Part shown: in pieces, positions 45,190-53,205 of the stretch
How the letters are laid out: each line of letters starts with the position of its first letter
Numbering within the stretch: the first letter of the stretch is position 1
Origin: Chromobacterium sp. ATCC 53434
GTDB taxonomy: Bacteria; Pseudomonadota; Gammaproteobacteria; Burkholderiales; Chromobacteriaceae
Direction of reading: 5' to 3'
Length of the DNA stretch: 64,000 nt
Assembly (NCBI RefSeq): GCF_002848345.1
Contig: NZ_CP025429.1
Coordinates: 186,001-250,000 of the forward strand
Notes under the pieces: generated by a model
What the model was told of the DNA's origin: nothing
What the model saw: the letters and a program-made list of their open reading frames with translations, nothing else
The model's database searches: none
Position numbers and translations under genes: made by a program

Positions 45190-45825
45190 ATGCAAGCCAT
45201 CATCGACGGTTTCCTCAAATTCCAGCAGGAAGCCTTTCCCAAGCGTTCCGAGCTGTTCCGCAAACTGGCCACCAGCCAGAACCCCAGCGTGCTGTTCATC
45301 ACCTGCTCCGACAGCCGGGTGGTGCCGGAACTGCTGACGCAGCAGGAACCGGGCGACCTGTTCGTGATCCGCAACGCCGGCAATATCGTGCCCGGTTACG
45401 GTCCGGAGCCCGGCGGCGTCACCGCCACGGTGGAATACGCGGTGGCCGCGCTGGGCGTCAGCGACATCGTCATCTGCGGCCACTCCGACTGCGGCGCGAT
45501 GACCGCCATCTCCAGCTGCGCCTGCCTGGACCACCTGCCGGCGGTGGCCGGCTGGCTGCGCCATGCCGACGCCGCCAAGGCCGTCAACGCCGGCCGCGGC
45601 CACGCATCGGCCCAGGACCGGCTGGACGGCATGGTCAGGGAAAACGTCATCGCCCAGCTGGCCAATATCAAGACCCATCCATCGGTGGCGCTGGCGCTGG
45701 AGCAGGGCCGGCTTCGCCTGCATGGCTGGGTCTACGATATCGAAAGCGGCACGATAGAAACGCTGGACGGCGCGGCCAAGCGCTTCGTCCCGCTGGCCGA
45801 CTTCCCGCAAACCCGCGCCGCCTGA
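45190..45825 (+). CDS. cynT: Beta-class carbonic anhydrase CynT
   Basis: A 211-residue beta-carbonic anhydrase. Zinc ligands are in [11 protein letters not shown] (Cys, with the Asp/Arg dyad) and CGHSDCGAM (His and Cys). In the cyn operon it converts CO2 from cyanate breakdown back to bicarbonate, the cyanase co-substrate. AGGAG lies six bases before the ATG; an in-frame ATG 33 bases upstream is less likely. Confidence 0.94.
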   Translation: MQAIIDGFLKFQQEAFPKRSELFRKLATSQNPSVLFITCSDSRVVPELLTQQEPGDLFVIRNAGNIVPGYGPEPGGVTATVEYAVAALGVSDIVICGHSDCGAMTAISSCACLDHLPAVAGWLRHADAAKAVNAGRGHASAQDRLDGMVRENVIAQLANIKTHPSVALALEQGRLRLHGWVYDIESGTIETLDGAAKRFVPLADFPQTRAA

Positions 45826-45879
45826 TCCCCATCCGCGCCCGGCAGGGCGCATCCCACAGAAGAGAAGAAAGGAAACCCC

Positions 45880-46350
45880 ATGAGACAGTCCCATACCACC
45901 CAGGACGCCCGCATCGAGCTGAGCAGCCGCATCGTCGTCGCCAAGGCGCTGAAAGACCTGAGCTGGGAGCAGCTGGCCGAGGGCACCGGCCTCAGCCTGG
46001 CCTACGTCACCGCCGCGCTGCTGGGACAGCACGCGCTGCCGAAGGCCGCCGCCGATCTGGTGTGCGACAGGCTGGGCCTCGACGCGGCCGACTCCGCCAA
46101 TCTGCAGACCATTCCGCTGCGCGGCAGCATCCCGGGCGGCATTCCGACCGACCCCACCATCTACCGCTTCTACGAAATGATCCAGATATACGGCACCACG
46201 CTGAAGGCCCTGGTACACGAGAAGCTGGGCGACGGCATCATCAGCGCGATCAATTTCCGGCTGGACATCCAGAAGGTGGCCGATCCGGACGGCGGCGAGC
46301 GCGCGGTGATCACGCTGGACGGCAAGTTCCTGCCGAACAAGCCGTACTGA
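45880..46350 (+). CDS. cynS: Cyanase (cyanate hydratase)
   Basis: A 156-residue cyanase. The catalytic Arg and Glu are in [12 protein letters not shown] and the Ser in [10 protein letters not shown]. The C-terminus [15 protein letters not shown] is the family signature. The decamer converts cyanate and bicarbonate to CO2 and carbamate, which decays to ammonia. It follows cynT by 54 bp with AGAAAGGAAA as ribosome site. Confidence 0.95.
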   Translation: MRQSHTTQDARIELSSRIVVAKALKDLSWEQLAEGTGLSLAYVTAALLGQHALPKAAADLVCDRLGLDAADSANLQTIPLRGSIPGGIPTDPTIYRFYEMIQIYGTTLKALVHEKLGDGIISAINFRLDIQKVADPDGGERAVITLDGKFLPNKPY

Positions 46351-46364
46351 CGGGGTTTTGCCGG

Positions 46365-46392
46365 ACGGCCGCGCATCGCGCGCGGCCGTTTT
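46365..46392 (+). terminator. Intrinsic terminator after cynS
   Basis: ACGGCCGCGC (46365-46374) pairs with GCGCGGCCGT (46380-46389), followed by four T. It separates cynTS from the MFS gene. Confidence 0.75.
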
Positions 46393-46412
46393 GATTTTCC
46401 ACACTCTGAAAG

Positions 46413-47633
46413 ATGGACATGGATACCCCGGTTCCCGGCCTGGGCCGCGGCATGGCGCTGCTGTTCGCCGTCTCCTGCGGCGCCGTCATCGGCAACATCT
46501 ATTACGCCCAGCCGCTGCTGGCCGTCATCGCCGGCGGTTTCGGCGCGCCGGCGGCCAGCCTGGGCTTCATCGTCACGCTGACCCAGCTCGGCTATGCCTG
46601 CGGCCTGCTGTTCCTGATACCGCTGGGCGACGCGCTGGACCGCCGCAAGCTGATCGTCGCGCTGCTCGGCTGCAGCGCGCTGGCGCTGGCGGCGGTGGCC
46701 GTCAGCCCGAGCCTGGCCTGGTTCGCCGCCGCCTGCGCGGCGCTGGGCCTGTGCACCTGCGCCGCCCAGCTGCTGGTGCCGTTCGCCGCCTCGCTGGCGG
46801 CCGAGCGCGAACGCGGCCGGGTGGTCGGCACGGTGATGAGCGGCCTGCTGCTCGGCATCCTGCTGGCGCGCACCTTTTCCGGCCTGGTGGCCCAGCTGGG
46901 CGGCTGGCGGCTGGTGTACTGGCTGGCCGACGCCGTGGTGCTGCTGTTCACCGTCATCCTGGCGCGGGAGCTGCCCGGAGACGAGCGCCGCGGCCGGCCG
47001 CTGCGCTACGGCGCGCTGCTGGCCTCGCTGCTGACGCTGGCGCGCGCCCATCCGGCGCTGCGGCGGCGTTCGCTGTACGGCGCGCTGGCCTTCGCCTGCT
47101 TCAGCCTGTTCTGGACCGGTCTGACCTTTCTGCTCAGCCAGCCGCCGTACGGCTACGGCGAGGCGCAGATCGGCGCCTTCGGCCTGGTCGGCGCGGCCGG
47201 CACGCTGGCCGCCGGCGGGGCGGGGCGCCTGGCCGACCGCGGCCACGGCGGGCGCGTCACCGCCGGCTGCTGCCTGGGCATACTGCTGGCCTTCGGCCTG
47301 CTGTGGCTGGGCGGGACCTCGCTGGCGGCGCTGCTGGCCGGCGTGCTGTTGCTGGACATCTGCGTGCAGGCGCTGCACATCTCCAACCAGAGCGTGATCT
47401 ACGCGCTGGCGCCGGAGGCTCGCAGCCGCGTCACCACCATCTATCTGGTCAGCTACTTTCTCGGCGGCGCGCTGGGTTCCGGCGCGGCCAGCCTGGCCTA
47501 TGCCCACGCCGGCTGGACCGGCGTCTGCCTGGCCGGCGCCGGCCAGGCGGCGCTGCTGCAGCTGGCGCGGCTGACGGCGAGGACGGAGGAGGCCAACAAG
47601 CAGACAGAGGGCTTGGAAATGACGACGAGGTAA
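46413..47633 (+). CDS. MFS transporter
   Basis: A 406-residue protein with 12 predicted membrane helices. The N-terminal GNIYYAQPLLAVIAGGF and the loop GDALDRRKLIVALL define a drug/metabolite MFS subgroup (YgaY-like). It lies directly after cynS, where E. coli has the unrelated-sequence MFS protein CynX, but a terminator intervenes and a role in cyanate transport is not shown. Confidence 0.82.
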   Translation: MDMDTPVPGLGRGMALLFAVSCGAVIGNIYYAQPLLAVIAGGFGAPAASLGFIVTLTQLGYACGLLFLIPLGDALDRRKLIVALLGCSALALAAVAVSPSLAWFAAACAALGLCTCAAQLLVPFAASLAAERERGRVVGTVMSGLLLGILLARTFSGLVAQLGGWRLVYWLADAVVLLFTVILARELPGDERRGRPLRYGALLASLLTLARAHPALRRRSLYGALAFACFSLFWTGLTFLLSQPPYGYGEAQIGAFGLVGAAGTLAAGGAGRLADRGHGGRVTAGCCLGILLAFGLLWLGGTSLAALLAGVLLLDICVQALHISNQSVIYALAPEARSRVTTIYLVSYFLGGALGSGAASLAYAHAGWTGVCLAGAGQAALLQLARLTARTEEANKQTEGLEMTTR

Positions 47634-48381
47634 TTGGGGGTGGCTCGTTGTGATCCGAAGGAAATTCCGATTCATGTCGATACCGGCATTGAGGATCCGC
47701 CAGCAGAATGATTCGGAGCGACCATGTCACCTCGGTCATGTTTTCGTCGCTCTGCCCAGCTTCGCCTTAGATTCGTGTTTGTAGCTCTGTCTATGGCAGG
47801 TGATCAGCGCGTAGTGCGCGTTGCTGCAGTTTTTGCTACCGACGCTGTTGTTTGATCCGACCAGCATTATGTATATCTCTGATGCCCAAATTCTGTTTTC
47901 AGGGGCTAGGTTTCTCACGTCTGCATGGTCAGTTTCTCCACCCGGCCTGCCTGTCCGATGCTGAAACTGGAATATTCAACGGCGAAATAAGTTGGCGATT
48001 TTTAGACTGAGTGGTTTTTGTCATTGCGAGCCTCTACGCGGTTGCCACTTGGAGGATGAGCGCTGGCAGTATTGAGATAGTCGTTGAAGTGTATTTTTTG
48101 GTAAGGATTAATTATGTAGCGGCAGGGTAAAACGATGGATGGGTAGACGCGGGATGAGGTTTGTAGGTGAAAGCTATGGAATAAAAGGTTTGTGTATTTT
48201 TTTATTGATCTGGATTAATGGATGACTAGCGTGTTTATTTGGCATTTTGTTCCTGCAAGCCATTCATTGGCATGCTCCATCAGTTTTTAAGGTAAATAGG
48301 CTTGCTTGTTTGAAAGCTTTCTGATGGATTGAGTTGTTCTTCTTTGTTTAGTCAAACGTTGAATATCAGAAAGGAATCGTT
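47634..48381. other. Gene-free stretch at the start of the accessory region
   Basis: About 750 bp with no convincing gene. From about 48000 the sequence becomes clearly A+T-rich. A 60-codon minus-strand frame at 47736-47918 has no ribosome site or recognisable sequence. The last bases before 48382 hold the ribosome site AAAGGA of the next gene. Confidence 0.5.
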
Positions 48382-48804
48382 ATGAGCTTCAGTACGTCGA
48401 ACTTTATCTTTCAAAGTGCAAATGGCCAGCCGATTCAGTTTGGTTATGTTGGGGTGTATACGTTAAATGAGGACTGGGAGCCGCTGCAAGTTGGTGGCGT
48501 GTCGAATAATCCCGGCATTGTCAATCTAAGGATTGCCAATCCCAATTTTGGCGCGCTCAATAACTGCGTGGTCACTCTGGATATAGATCCGGAGTATGTT
48601 AATCGTGTTCCTTATGCCTCTGATGGGGCCAGTCTGCTCTTTAGTATTAATGGGAGCAATATACACATTAATATTCATTCAGATGGAAGTATGGATGTGA
48701 CCAATGTCTATGGTTCTAATCCTAAGGCTATTGGCTGGGGTTATAGCCTTGGCACAATTAAAAATGGAGGCGCCGCGTCGGTTTTCACTTGCAAGCTTCA
48801 ATAG
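48382..48804 (+). CDS. Orphan hypothetical protein (140 aa)
   Basis: I do not recognise this protein. It is Asn/Gly/Ser-rich and predicted mostly beta (FQSANGQPIQFGYVGVYTL, VTLDIDPEYVNRVPY, SDGASLLFSINGSNIHINI), with a single Cys pair-like arrangement (NNCVV and FTCKL). No signal peptide or membrane helix. Low GC content compared with the chromosome suggests recent acquisition. AAAGGA precedes the ATG and a strong terminator follows, so it is a one-gene unit. Confidence 0.65.
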   Translation: MSFSTSNFIFQSANGQPIQFGYVGVYTLNEDWEPLQVGGVSNNPGIVNLRIANPNFGALNNCVVTLDIDPEYVNRVPYASDGASLLFSINGSNIHINIHSDGSMDVTNVYGSNPKAIGWGYSLGTIKNGGAASVFTCKLQ

Positions 48805-48827
48805 TCAAAATATTGATTGCTTACTCA

Positions 48828-48856
48828 AATCCCCGCTACAGCGGGGGTTTTTTCTT
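48828..48856 (+). terminator. Intrinsic terminator of the orphan gene
   Basis: AATCCCCGC pairs with GCGGGGGTT (one G-T pair) over a TACA loop and is followed by a T-rich run. Confidence 0.88.
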
Positions 48857-49602
48857 TTTAGGATTTTCTCGGCGGAAAATTTAGTTGGGAGGAGATGGTG
48901 GAGGGCAAAACGTTAGTCAGCGAACGCACGACTGCAATGCATGGGGCGGATAAAAACGCATTGAAGCAGGTCACAAAGCCTTGTGCTGTGCGGGTTTCTG
49001 GACTTTCTTGGACTGCTTGGGAAGAGTGGGGCCGACAGCAATAGAAATGATCAATTAAGATGTTGTATTTAATGTGGTTTGTATGAGTTCATTCAGATAT
49101 ATATACACGAATCTATACACACTTTCTTCACGCTGGGGGCTTGCGGCACGCTTCCAAGCGGCTAGATCGAGGCATACGGCAACTTGGCTCATGGTAGGCG
49201 CTGCTATCGGGTAGGGCGAGGGGTTTGCAGGTTGAGTGGAGTTTTTTGCCATCGGCCTTTTGATTCGCCCCTCCATGGCCTTGCCTGGCTAACCCCCCCC
49301 TCTCTAAAAATGCGCGCCATAAAAAAGCTTGGCTAGGCACGCGGTCCGGAAGGCAAGGGGCTAGACATTGCGCCACCCCTCCCCCGTGGCGCGAGAGAAT
49401 ATCTTAAGCCATGCTTGTCTCCTGTCTCAGAAAAAATAGTTGTTGCTGCCTCTCCTAGCTGACGTGCCAAGACTTCACAAGGCGCGCGAGCTTAAAAGAG
49501 GATCATCCTCTGTTCTCCTTGCCAACGAACTTTTTAGACCCCCCCCCTATGTTTTTTCTGCGGGGGGAAATCGGCTGTTAGGCACGCGGTCTGGTCTTCC
49601 TA
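48857..49602. other. Gene-free mosaic region with degenerate direct repeats
   Basis: About 745 bp without a convincing gene (a 65-codon minus-strand frame from 49252 is possible but weak). A block of a C8-C9 run, about 40 bases, then TAGGCACGCGGTCYGG occurs twice (C-runs at 49292 and 49539; 16-mers at 49334 and 49579, one mismatch). The second copy ends next to the IS630-family insertion. Confidence 0.5.
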
Positions 49603-50724
49603 TTAATCCGGCAGTCAAATACCGTACAGAAAGCTCATGCCGCGTAGCGGATTTTTTCATGCCGGAAGTACGACCGGATTCTGGCCGGCTGCTTCTGCAA
49701 TGAGCGTAAATGGGACAGCACTTTCCCTTGAAGTTGACCGTCTGATCGAACCGGCTCACCTGCGCTCATTCTGGCCTTCAGGTCGCCGTTCAAGTATTCA
49801 TCCGGGTTCAGTTCCGGTGAGTAGCTGGGCAGGAAGAACAACTCAATCGCCTTCTTGTTCTCTTCCTCCTCCAACCATGCTTGCACCAGCTTGCTGTGAT
49901 GCACGCGCAAGTTGTCGAGGATCAAGAACACCTTCTTGCCGCCAGCATCACGGATCAGCCGCATCAGAAACTTGATCAGCACCCGGGCCGTCAAGGTCTC
50001 CCGGTACAGCATGAAGCGCATCTTGCCTTGGTTGGTAATGGCCGAAATCAAGTTGATGCGCGCTCTTTTCGATTGGGATAACACCAGAACTGGGGTTTGG
50101 CCTTTTGGGGCGTAGCCACGCGGAAAGTGCTCAACACTCGACACCGCCGATTCGTCGCCCCAGCTGATTTCAGCCATTTCCGCTTTGGCACGCGCGACGA
50201 TAGCCGGGTATTCCTCCTTGAGCCATTTCTCGACTGCTGCCGGTCGCTGCTCATAAGCGCGTTTGAGCGGGCGCTGCGGCGTAAAGCCCCAGCGGGCCAA
50301 GTACAGACGGACAGTACGGATCGGCAGATCGATCAGAAACATCTGCTTGATTACAGCCTTGACCGCCTGAGCACTCCACAGGGCAAACCTCAGCTTCATC
50401 TGGTCTGGCGTGCGATCCACGATGTCCTGCTTGATCCGGGCTTCCTGCGCCTCGGTCAGCCGACGGCCGGTGCCTTCGGCGCGACCGCGCTTCTGTTCTT
50501 TGAATCCCTGCGCACCTAGTGCTGCCTCACGCACCACCCAGGCGGAAATGGTGGGGCGGCGCAGCCCGAGTTCTTCGGCAATACTGGCTTGAGACCGGCC
50601 TCGCTTGTACATCCGGATAGCGGTACGCCTCAGCTGCTCACGGGCGGCCAGTTCAAGCTTGCGCACATCGATTTTTTCCATGCCGGAAGTATACAATCTG
50701 TACGGATTATTACTGCCGGATTAA
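49603..50724 (-). mobile_element. IS630-family insertion sequence, copy 1
   Basis: 1122 bp flanked by TA (49601-49602 and 50725-50726), the duplication typical of this family. Ends read TTAATCCGGCAGT and have CCGTACAG about 19 bases in on both sides, forming imperfect terminal repeats of ~27 bp. It contains one transposase gene and is identical over the coding region to copy 2 in opposite orientation. Confidence 0.9.
49635..50696 (-). CDS. IS630-family transposase
   Basis: A 353-residue DDE transposase. An N-terminal helix-turn-helix (about 15-55, RGRSQASIAEELGLRRPTIS) is followed by the catalytic core: Asp in ISWGDESAVSS, Asp in FLILDNLRVHHS and Glu in SYSPELNPDEYLNGDLK. The frame is intact, so the element may be active. 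Identical protein to the copy at 51175-52236. Confidence 0.93.
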   Translation of the reverse strand: MYTSGMEKIDVRKLELAAREQLRRTAIRMYKRGRSQASIAEELGLRRPTISAWVVREAALGAQGFKEQKRGRAEGTGRRLTEAQEARIKQDIVDRTPDQMKLRFALWSAQAVKAVIKQMFLIDLPIRTVRLYLARWGFTPQRPLKRAYEQRPAAVEKWLKEEYPAIVARAKAEMAEISWGDESAVSSVEHFPRGYAPKGQTPVLVLSQSKRARINLISAITNQGKMRFMLYRETLTARVLIKFLMRLIRDAGGKKVFLILDNLRVHHSKLVQAWLEEEENKKAIELFFLPSYSPELNPDEYLNGDLKARMSAGEPVRSDGQLQGKVLSHLRSLQKQPARIRSYFRHEKIRYAA

Positions 50725-50809
50725 TAGTGACATTTCATGTCTGTCACTATGTGAAATCATGAAATTTCCCTTTCAAATCAACGATGTCACTACGTCACTA
50801 CTGTCACTA
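50725..50809. repeat. Iteron-like GTCACTA repeats
   Basis: GTCACTA occurs at 50743, 50786, 50794 and 50803, the last three spaced 8-9 bases apart, with an inverted copy TAGTGACA at 50725. The remaining bases to 51146 hold no gene but several GTGAAAT motifs and GC-rich palindromes. This 420-bp segment is enclosed by the two IS copies. Confidence 0.6.
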
Positions 50810-51146
50810 CCATTTTTTAGAGGGGTGGCGAAACCGCCGTAAGGGAGGGGCAAGGCTTTCAGTTGCGGCATGACTTGCGGCGGGCCGTCCCTAGCACCAC
50901 CCGGCAAATAGGTTCTTCCTGGACGGGGGTGGCTTACGGGTGTTCGATCCCCCACGCTGAGCCAGGCACAGACTCCCCATGCTAACTAAACAGTTTAGTA
51001 AACGGGCCGAGGGGAAGCCGGGGACCCTGGCACTTTGGAAGCATGTGCGGGTGGCCTGACCCGCAACGCCTGGCCAGCGGCAGCCCTGGAAAGTTAGTGA
51101 AATGGTGAAATCGGTGGAGGGGGGTGAAATTCCCCTGAAGAAGTTA

Positions 51147-52268
51147 TTAATTCGGCAGTAATAATCCGTACAGATTGTATACTTCCGGCATGGAAAAAAT
51201 CGATGTGCGCAAGCTTGAACTGGCCGCCCGTGAGCAGCTGAGGCGTACCGCTATCCGGATGTACAAGCGAGGCCGGTCTCAAGCCAGTATTGCCGAAGAA
51301 CTCGGGCTGCGCCGCCCCACCATTTCCGCCTGGGTGGTGCGTGAGGCAGCACTAGGTGCGCAGGGATTCAAAGAACAGAAGCGCGGTCGCGCCGAAGGCA
51401 CCGGCCGTCGGCTGACCGAGGCGCAGGAAGCCCGGATCAAGCAGGACATCGTGGATCGCACGCCAGACCAGATGAAGCTGAGGTTTGCCCTGTGGAGTGC
51501 TCAGGCGGTCAAGGCTGTAATCAAGCAGATGTTTCTGATCGATCTGCCGATCCGTACTGTCCGTCTGTACTTGGCCCGCTGGGGCTTTACGCCGCAGCGC
51601 CCGCTCAAACGCGCTTATGAGCAGCGACCGGCAGCAGTCGAGAAATGGCTCAAGGAGGAATACCCGGCTATCGTCGCGCGTGCCAAAGCGGAAATGGCTG
51701 AAATCAGCTGGGGCGACGAATCGGCGGTGTCGAGTGTTGAGCACTTTCCGCGTGGCTACGCCCCAAAAGGCCAAACCCCAGTTCTGGTGTTATCCCAATC
51801 GAAAAGAGCGCGCATCAACTTGATTTCGGCCATTACCAACCAAGGCAAGATGCGCTTCATGCTGTACCGGGAGACCTTGACGGCCCGGGTGCTGATCAAG
51901 TTTCTGATGCGGCTGATCCGTGATGCTGGCGGCAAGAAGGTGTTCTTGATCCTCGACAACTTGCGCGTGCATCACAGCAAGCTGGTGCAAGCATGGTTGG
52001 AGGAGGAAGAGAACAAGAAGGCGATTGAGTTGTTCTTCCTGCCCAGCTACTCACCGGAACTGAACCCGGATGAATACTTGAACGGCGACCTGAAGGCCAG
52101 AATGAGCGCAGGTGAGCCGGTTCGATCAGACGGTCAACTTCAAGGGAAAGTGCTGTCCCATTTACGCTCATTGCAGAAGCAGCCGGCCAGAATCCGGTCG
52201 TACTTCCGGCATGAAAAAATCCGCTACGCGGCATGAGCTTTCTGTACGGTATTTGACTGCCGGATTAA
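51147..52268 (+). mobile_element. IS630-family insertion sequence, copy 2
   Basis: 1122 bp flanked by TA (51145-51146 and 52269-52270). It differs from copy 1 in one visible base of the left terminal repeat (TTAATTCGG against TTAATCCGG). It is inverted relative to copy 1, 422 bp away, so recombination between them would flip the segment between. Confidence 0.9.
51175..52236 (+). CDS. IS630-family transposase
   Basis: Second copy of the 353-residue DDE transposase, with the same intact catalytic triad and helix-turn-helix as the minus-strand copy at 49635-50696. Identity of the two proteins implies a recent duplication or gene conversion. Confidence 0.93.
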   Translation: MYTSGMEKIDVRKLELAAREQLRRTAIRMYKRGRSQASIAEELGLRRPTISAWVVREAALGAQGFKEQKRGRAEGTGRRLTEAQEARIKQDIVDRTPDQMKLRFALWSAQAVKAVIKQMFLIDLPIRTVRLYLARWGFTPQRPLKRAYEQRPAAVEKWLKEEYPAIVARAKAEMAEISWGDESAVSSVEHFPRGYAPKGQTPVLVLSQSKRARINLISAITNQGKMRFMLYRETLTARVLIKFLMRLIRDAGGKKVFLILDNLRVHHSKLVQAWLEEEENKKAIELFFLPSYSPELNPDEYLNGDLKARMSAGEPVRSDGQLQGKVLSHLRSLQKQPARIRSYFRHEKIRYAA

Positions 52269-52385
52269 TAGTGACAGAGCGGAGAGGCTGGCCAGAATGG
52301 GCTTGGAGTCGGCTATTGCCGGGATATACTGGACAGCAATTCATGCATTCAGGGGATGGGATATGGGGCGCAATAGCTTGGGGGC

Positions 52386-52604
52386 ATGCAAAGTCAGTAC
52401 GAAGAACTCAGGCAATAGGTTGCACTCAATCGCCAGGAACGGGGGAGTAAACCTAAGCTAGATCGAGAGCATCAGGCAAGCAGCAGCGCTGCGGATGAAT
52501 TGGCGCGATCTTGGAGCCGCAGACCCAGGCAATGGACGCCCGTGGTGGCGAAGCGGTTTGAGCAGACATTGCAATGGAGCATGAAGCGAGGCCGGGACGA
52601 GTAG
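52386..52604 (+). pseudogene. Remnant reading frame with an in-frame stop
   Basis: From ATG at 52386 the frame reads MQSQYEELRQ, a TAG stop (52416), then continues open for 61 codons (VALNRQERGSKPKLDREHQ ... QTLQWSMKRGRDE) to a stop at 52602. Position just before the DUF3304/Tle1 genes suggests the decayed 3' end of a T6SS-linked gene, but I do not recognise the family. Confidence 0.35.
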
Positions 52605-52681
52605 AGGGTGGGTTAACCTTTCGCTTGGCCCGTAAGGGCGGGTGGTGTGTCATAACCATTATCACAGTCAGGAAATGCAGG

Positions 52682-53205
52682 ATGAAACAAAGCAATCATT
52701 GGCTAGGGGGATTGGCGCTGGCATTGGCGCTGACAGGGTGCGGTACATTGAAGGTGGCGGAATCTAGCGACCCTTATTTAAGAAAAGGGATTCGGATGAA
52801 TGTGGCCTCGATGAATTATGTCAATCGTGCCGTCCATTTTAGGATAGACGATGGATATAACAGCGGTGGCATAGCTAACGCTGGAAGTCCTAATGATCCT
52901 TGGATGGGGGGCCGTCGACATGCTGTTTCACGATTACCGATCTGAACAAGCCGTTTAAAATAGAGGCAAAGTGGGTTCCAATTCGAGAAGATTCTGTCAT
53001 GGGGCCTGATGGTGATTATATACGGGGGAAGGTATTGGTGCCGGAGGAGACAAAGGTGATCTTCGCCAAGCTTCCCCAGCGCCCGCCCAAGGTTTTGAAG
53101 GGCGATCCTATGAATAGTGAAGATGCCGTATGTGTGATTTTTAAATCCATGGATGTTGTAGAATTGAAGTATTCAGAATTCGGCTGCAAGCAAAGGGTGG
53201 ATTAA
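52682..53205 (+). pseudogene. DUF3304-family lipoprotein, frameshifted (likely Tle1 partner/immunity protein)
   Basis: From ATG 52682 a lipoprotein signal (LALALTGCGT) is followed by VASMNYVNRAVHFRIDDGY and NDPWMGG, then the frame ends early. The continuation, GPSTCCFTITDLNKPFKIEA and on to EFGCKQRVD, is in the next frame and starts within the same G-run (six G, 52906-52911). One extra G would restore a single 174-codon gene. DUF3304 proteins are commonly encoded beside DUF2235 phospholipase effectors, and a lipid-anchored periplasmic protector is the likely role (inference). The stop abuts the effector gene. Confidence 0.75.

Noticed and set aside
47736..47918. 60-codon minus-strand gene
   Set aside because: No ribosome site, no recognisable sequence, and composition like surrounding non-coding DNA.
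49055..49376. Two overlapping minus-strand frames of 73 and 82 codons
   Set aside because: Low-complexity translations, poor starts and repeat content; too weak to list as genes.
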